Positions 48,483 through 50,804 of a stretch of DNA of 50,804 nucleotides are shown here, one piece after another. The notes below the pieces were generated by a model, which saw only the letters and a program-made list of their open reading frames with translations, was not told the origin of the DNA and did no database searches. Positions within the stretch are counted from its first letter, which is position 1; every line of letters starts with the position of its first letter. Source of the DNA: Deltaproteobacteria bacterium (GTDB lineage: Bacteria > Myxococcota_A > Polyangia > Nannocystales > Nannocystaceae); the NCBI GenBank assembly GCA_003696955.1, contig RFGU01000028.1:1-50804 (forward strand). The letters are read 5' to 3'. A program made the position numbers and the translations under genes.

Positions 48483-50804
48483 TCAAGGGGGCGGCGCCGC
48501 CGTGATCGTGACGGTCCGTCCGTCGGCGAGGCCCAGGGAGATCTTCGTGCCCACCGGAACGGTGGTCAGTCCCACGAAGAGATGGCGGCGGGATCCGGTG
48601 ACGTCGTGGCCATCGACCCGGACGACGACGTCGCCGGGGCGGAGACCGGCGGTCGCGGCCGGGCCGCCGGGACGCACGGTGGCGACGCGCAGGGGCGGGT
48701 CGTCGCGGTCGAAGAGGCCCGGAGCGTTCTCGACGGAGAAGCCGAGGTCCCCCATCGAGGCTTCGTCCAGGTCGGGTCGGGAATGCACGACGGGGATCTC
48801 GCCCACGTCGACCTGCTCGCCCGCCACGACCTGAACCGTCATGCCGACGTGCCCCTCCATGATCCCGGCGCCGACGGGAAAGCCGACGATCCGCGCGGGT
48901 CCTGCCGGTACGCCCTCCAGCCGAAAGCGGCCGTCGTCGCCGCTTACGTGGGGGCCGGAGGCCGTCGAGGTGTCGAACACCAAGGCCGAGCCGGCACCGA
49001 GGTGCATCGTGGCGATGCCGGCAACGGGTTCGTTCGTCTCCACGTCTACGTAGCGGCCGGTCACGACGCCGCGGCCGGCGACGACGACGACCACGCCGTC
49101 GGTCACGGCATCCGGTTCGATCACGACGCCCTCGGCCTTGCCGCTGCCTGCGTCGGATTCGAGATGCACGGTGTACGTTCCTGCCGGCACGTCCTCCACG
49201 ACGAAGTTCGAGGTGTGCGAGAAGGCGCTTCGCGCCACGGGGGTTCCGCCCGAATCCACGATGGAGATCGTGTAGCGCTCCGGGGCGCCCGTGCCGGCCA
49301 TGCGCACCGTGCCGGCGACCGCGCCCATGGGCTCGATGACCACCTCGGTCTCGCTTCCGGCCTCGACGTGTTCGACGTATCCCTCGCCGCCGGAGCGCTG
49401 CGTCGCGAAGACGGTGTAGCGCCCTGCGGTCAGTCCGGTCACCTCGAACTCGCCGTCGGCGTCCGTGAGGTTCGGTGGCGCGAAGCCGTCCGTCAGGTGC
49501 ATCTGCGCCATCCGCCACCCCGTCCCCCGCTCGGCATCGTCTCCGTCCGCCTCCCGGACGACCGTCACCAGCGCATCGGGGATCGGTTCGCCCCCCGGGC
49601 CCACGACGCGGCCGCGGATCGACGCGCGGGCCGCATCGATCCGCAACTCGACCTCGGCGGTGCGGCCCGCGACGACCTCGACGGACACCCCTTCGGGCTC
49701 GTCCGAAGGGCCTCCGAAGATGACGAAGGACGTCTGCCACGGATCCTTCGCGAAGACCCGGTAGGTGCCGGGGGCGAGGCCCTCGAAACGAAACGCCCCG
49801 TCGTCGGTCGTACGTGAAAGGGTGTTCCAGCGGACGTTCGGACCGGCGATCTCGACGTGGACGTTGCCTACGGGGGTGCCTTCCCGGTCGAGCAGACGCC
49901 CTTCGACGGCGCCCACGTCGGGGAACTCGAGGCGCACGCCCTCGACGTCGCGGCCCTTCGGCACGTCGACCTCCACCGCGTCGTCGCGCGTATCCACGGT
50001 GGAGGTCCGTACGAACACGGCGTAGCTGCCGGGCGCAAGGCCGCGGATCCGGAACCGTCCGTCGCGGTCCGTCCTCGCTCCGCGACCGGAAGGTTTCGTG
50101 CCCTCCGCGGCGAGGGGAGCCGCGCGCACGTCCACGCGGGGGACCGGGCGGCCCGCTTGGTCCACGACCCGTCCGACGATCGATCGTCCTTCGTCGAGAT
50201 GCCACACCAGGCCCGTGACGGGGGCGTCGGCGACGTCGAGGACCTCCGGGGGCCGGTCGGGCGCAAGGCCGTCGTTGCACCCCACGTACACCGTATAATG
50301 CCCCGGCAGCACGCCGCGCAGGGTGACGACCCCGTCGGGGTCGGGGCCTCCCTGGCGCGATAGTCCACGCGCGCGATCCTCCAGGGTGACGCGGCCCCGG
50401 GTGCACGGACGCTCGTCCTCACCGAGGACGATGGTGCCCTGGACGACGGTGGCGGGACGGAGGCGGATCTCCAGTTCGTCGGAGGTCGCGCCGAGCCCGA
50501 GGTCCGCCGCGGCGTCGGCGATCCCGAAGCCCGTGTCCGTCTCGGCAACCGGCTGGTACCGCCCCGGACGCAGGCCGTCGATGCGGAAGCGCCCGGATGC
50601 GTCCGTGGTGGTCCAGGGCTTGCCACGGTGGCCGAAGTCGCCGTGGGCGTACACCCGTGCGCCTTCGACCCCGCCGCCGTCGGCGTCCACGACCCGCCCC
50701 ACGAGTACCGAGGCGGGCAGCAGCCTGACGACGAAACGGTGGCCGGGCACCAGCCCGTTGTCTCGACCGCTGGCATAGCCGTCGGCCGTCGCCGATGCGC
50801 TGCC
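48483..50804 (-). CDS. surface protein with carboxypeptidase-regulatory-like repeats and C-terminal PDZ domain, 5'-truncated
   Basis: The frame is open to the window edge, so at least 773 residues are seen and the true start lies outside. Successive units of about 85-100 residues follow the CarboxypepD_reg pattern, e.g. VLVGRVVDADGGGVEGARVY..., SIVGRVVDQAGRPVPRVDVRA..., SIRGRVVGPGGEPIPDALVTVV..., each followed by FRFEGLAPGTYRVFA-like turns; I count about seven. The last 90 residues are a PDZ domain (VATVRPGGPAATAGLRPGDVVVRVDG). Such proteins are usually exported, but a signal peptide cannot be seen here. The final stop is at 48483-48485. Function unknown; a cell-surface binding role is likely. 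Confidence 0.85.
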   Translation of the reverse strand, partial: GSASATADGYASGRDNGLVPGHRFVVRLLPASVLVGRVVDADGGGVEGARVYAHGDFGHRGKPWTTTDASGRFRIDGLRPGRYQPVAETDTGFGIADAAADLGLGATSDELEIRLRPATVVQGTIVLGEDERPCTRGRVTLEDRARGLSRQGGPDPDGVVTLRGVLPGHYTVYVGCNDGLAPDRPPEVLDVADAPVTGLVWHLDEGRSIVGRVVDQAGRPVPRVDVRAAPLAAEGTKPSGRGARTDRDGRFRIRGLAPGSYAVFVRTSTVDTRDDAVEVDVPKGRDVEGVRLEFPDVGAVEGRLLDREGTPVGNVHVEIAGPNVRWNTLSRTTDDGAFRFEGLAPGTYRVFAKDPWQTSFVIFGGPSDEPEGVSVEVVAGRTAEVELRIDAARASIRGRVVGPGGEPIPDALVTVVREADGDDAERGTGWRMAQMHLTDGFAPPNLTDADGEFEVTGLTAGRYTVFATQRSGGEGYVEHVEAGSETEVVIEPMGAVAGTVRMAGTGAPERYTISIVDSGGTPVARSAFSHTSNFVVEDVPAGTYTVHLESDAGSGKAEGVVIEPDAVTDGVVVVVAGRGVVTGRYVDVETNEPVAGIATMHLGAGSALVFDTSTASGPHVSGDDGRFRLEGVPAGPARIVGFPVGAGIMEGHVGMTVQVVAGEQVDVGEIPVVHSRPDLDEASMGDLGFSVENAPGLFDRDDPPLRVATVRPGGPAATAGLRPGDVVVRVDGHDVTGSRRHLFVGLTTVPVGTKISLGLADGRTVTITAAPPP

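Overview
The window looks like a chromosomal segment of a myxobacterium (Myxococcota), possibly Nannocystaceae-like. The evidence is very high GC with strongly GC-ending codons, Ser/Thr protein kinases with C-terminal TPRs, secreted or lipid-anchored proteins with Gly/Ser/Thr-rich or Cys-rich regions, and a mix of housekeeping genes with conserved unknowns. I saw no insertion sequence, prophage, CRISPR array or tRNA. The placement is inferred from protein style, not from a marker-gene search.

Layout. 1-2.4 kb: a 5'-truncated DUF444 (YeaH/YhbH) gene coupled to spoVR. 2.4-7.9 kb: two secreted or lipoprotein genes around xseA with a small coiled-coil gene, then aroC and a PH-like membrane protein. 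8-12.4 kb, minus strand: argH, a hybrid histidine kinase coupled to an alpha/beta hydrolase, and an SCP2 protein. 12.5-17.3 kb: a Cys-rich surface protein, a membrane Ser/Thr kinase, an unknown gene, and a persulfide dioxygenase-rhodanese fusion. 17.4-21.7 kb, minus strand: a small charged protein, the RNase P RNA gene, plsC, a PP2C phosphatase, and an HTTM membrane protein with its partner. 21.7-30.3 kb: an eight-cysteine lipoprotein, two tandem paralogous kinase-TPR proteins, and a sodium:amino-acid symporter. 30.2-31.7 kb, minus strand: an HtrA-like protease and a small protein. 32-40.9 kb: a complete MoxR/Bat operon (MoxR, DUF58, a DUF4381-like protein, BatA, BatB, BatC, BatD, BatE) joined by stop/start overlaps. 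41-44.9 kb: a small protein, an RlmI-like methyltransferase, a polyamine pair (AdoMet decarboxylase plus aminopropyltransferase) and a second acyltransferase. 45-48.4 kb: a probable outer-membrane protein, gpmI and a YheT-like hydrolase. 48.5 kb to the end, minus strand: a 5'-truncated surface protein of repeated carboxypeptidase-regulatory-like domains with a C-terminal PDZ domain.

Two themes stand out. First, a recurring promoter architecture is visible: a TTGCNN-like -35, a 16-19 bp spacer, and a TAnnnT-like -10. At rnpB this -10 lies exactly 7 nt before the predicted RNA 5' end. The same -10 lies 6-9 nt before the ATG or GTG of many first-in-operon genes, none of which has a Shine-Dalgarno, whereas operon-internal genes usually have a good one. 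This predicts widespread leaderless mRNAs. Second, two enzymes look closer to plant-type relatives than to the usual bacterial ones: the aminopropyltransferase resembles ACL5 thermospermine synthase, and the phosphoglycerate mutase resembles plant iPGM. No clearly new multi-gene defence or mobile system was seen; the best candidates for new biology are the leaderless promoter set, the ACL5-like polyamine pair and several conserved unknown genes.
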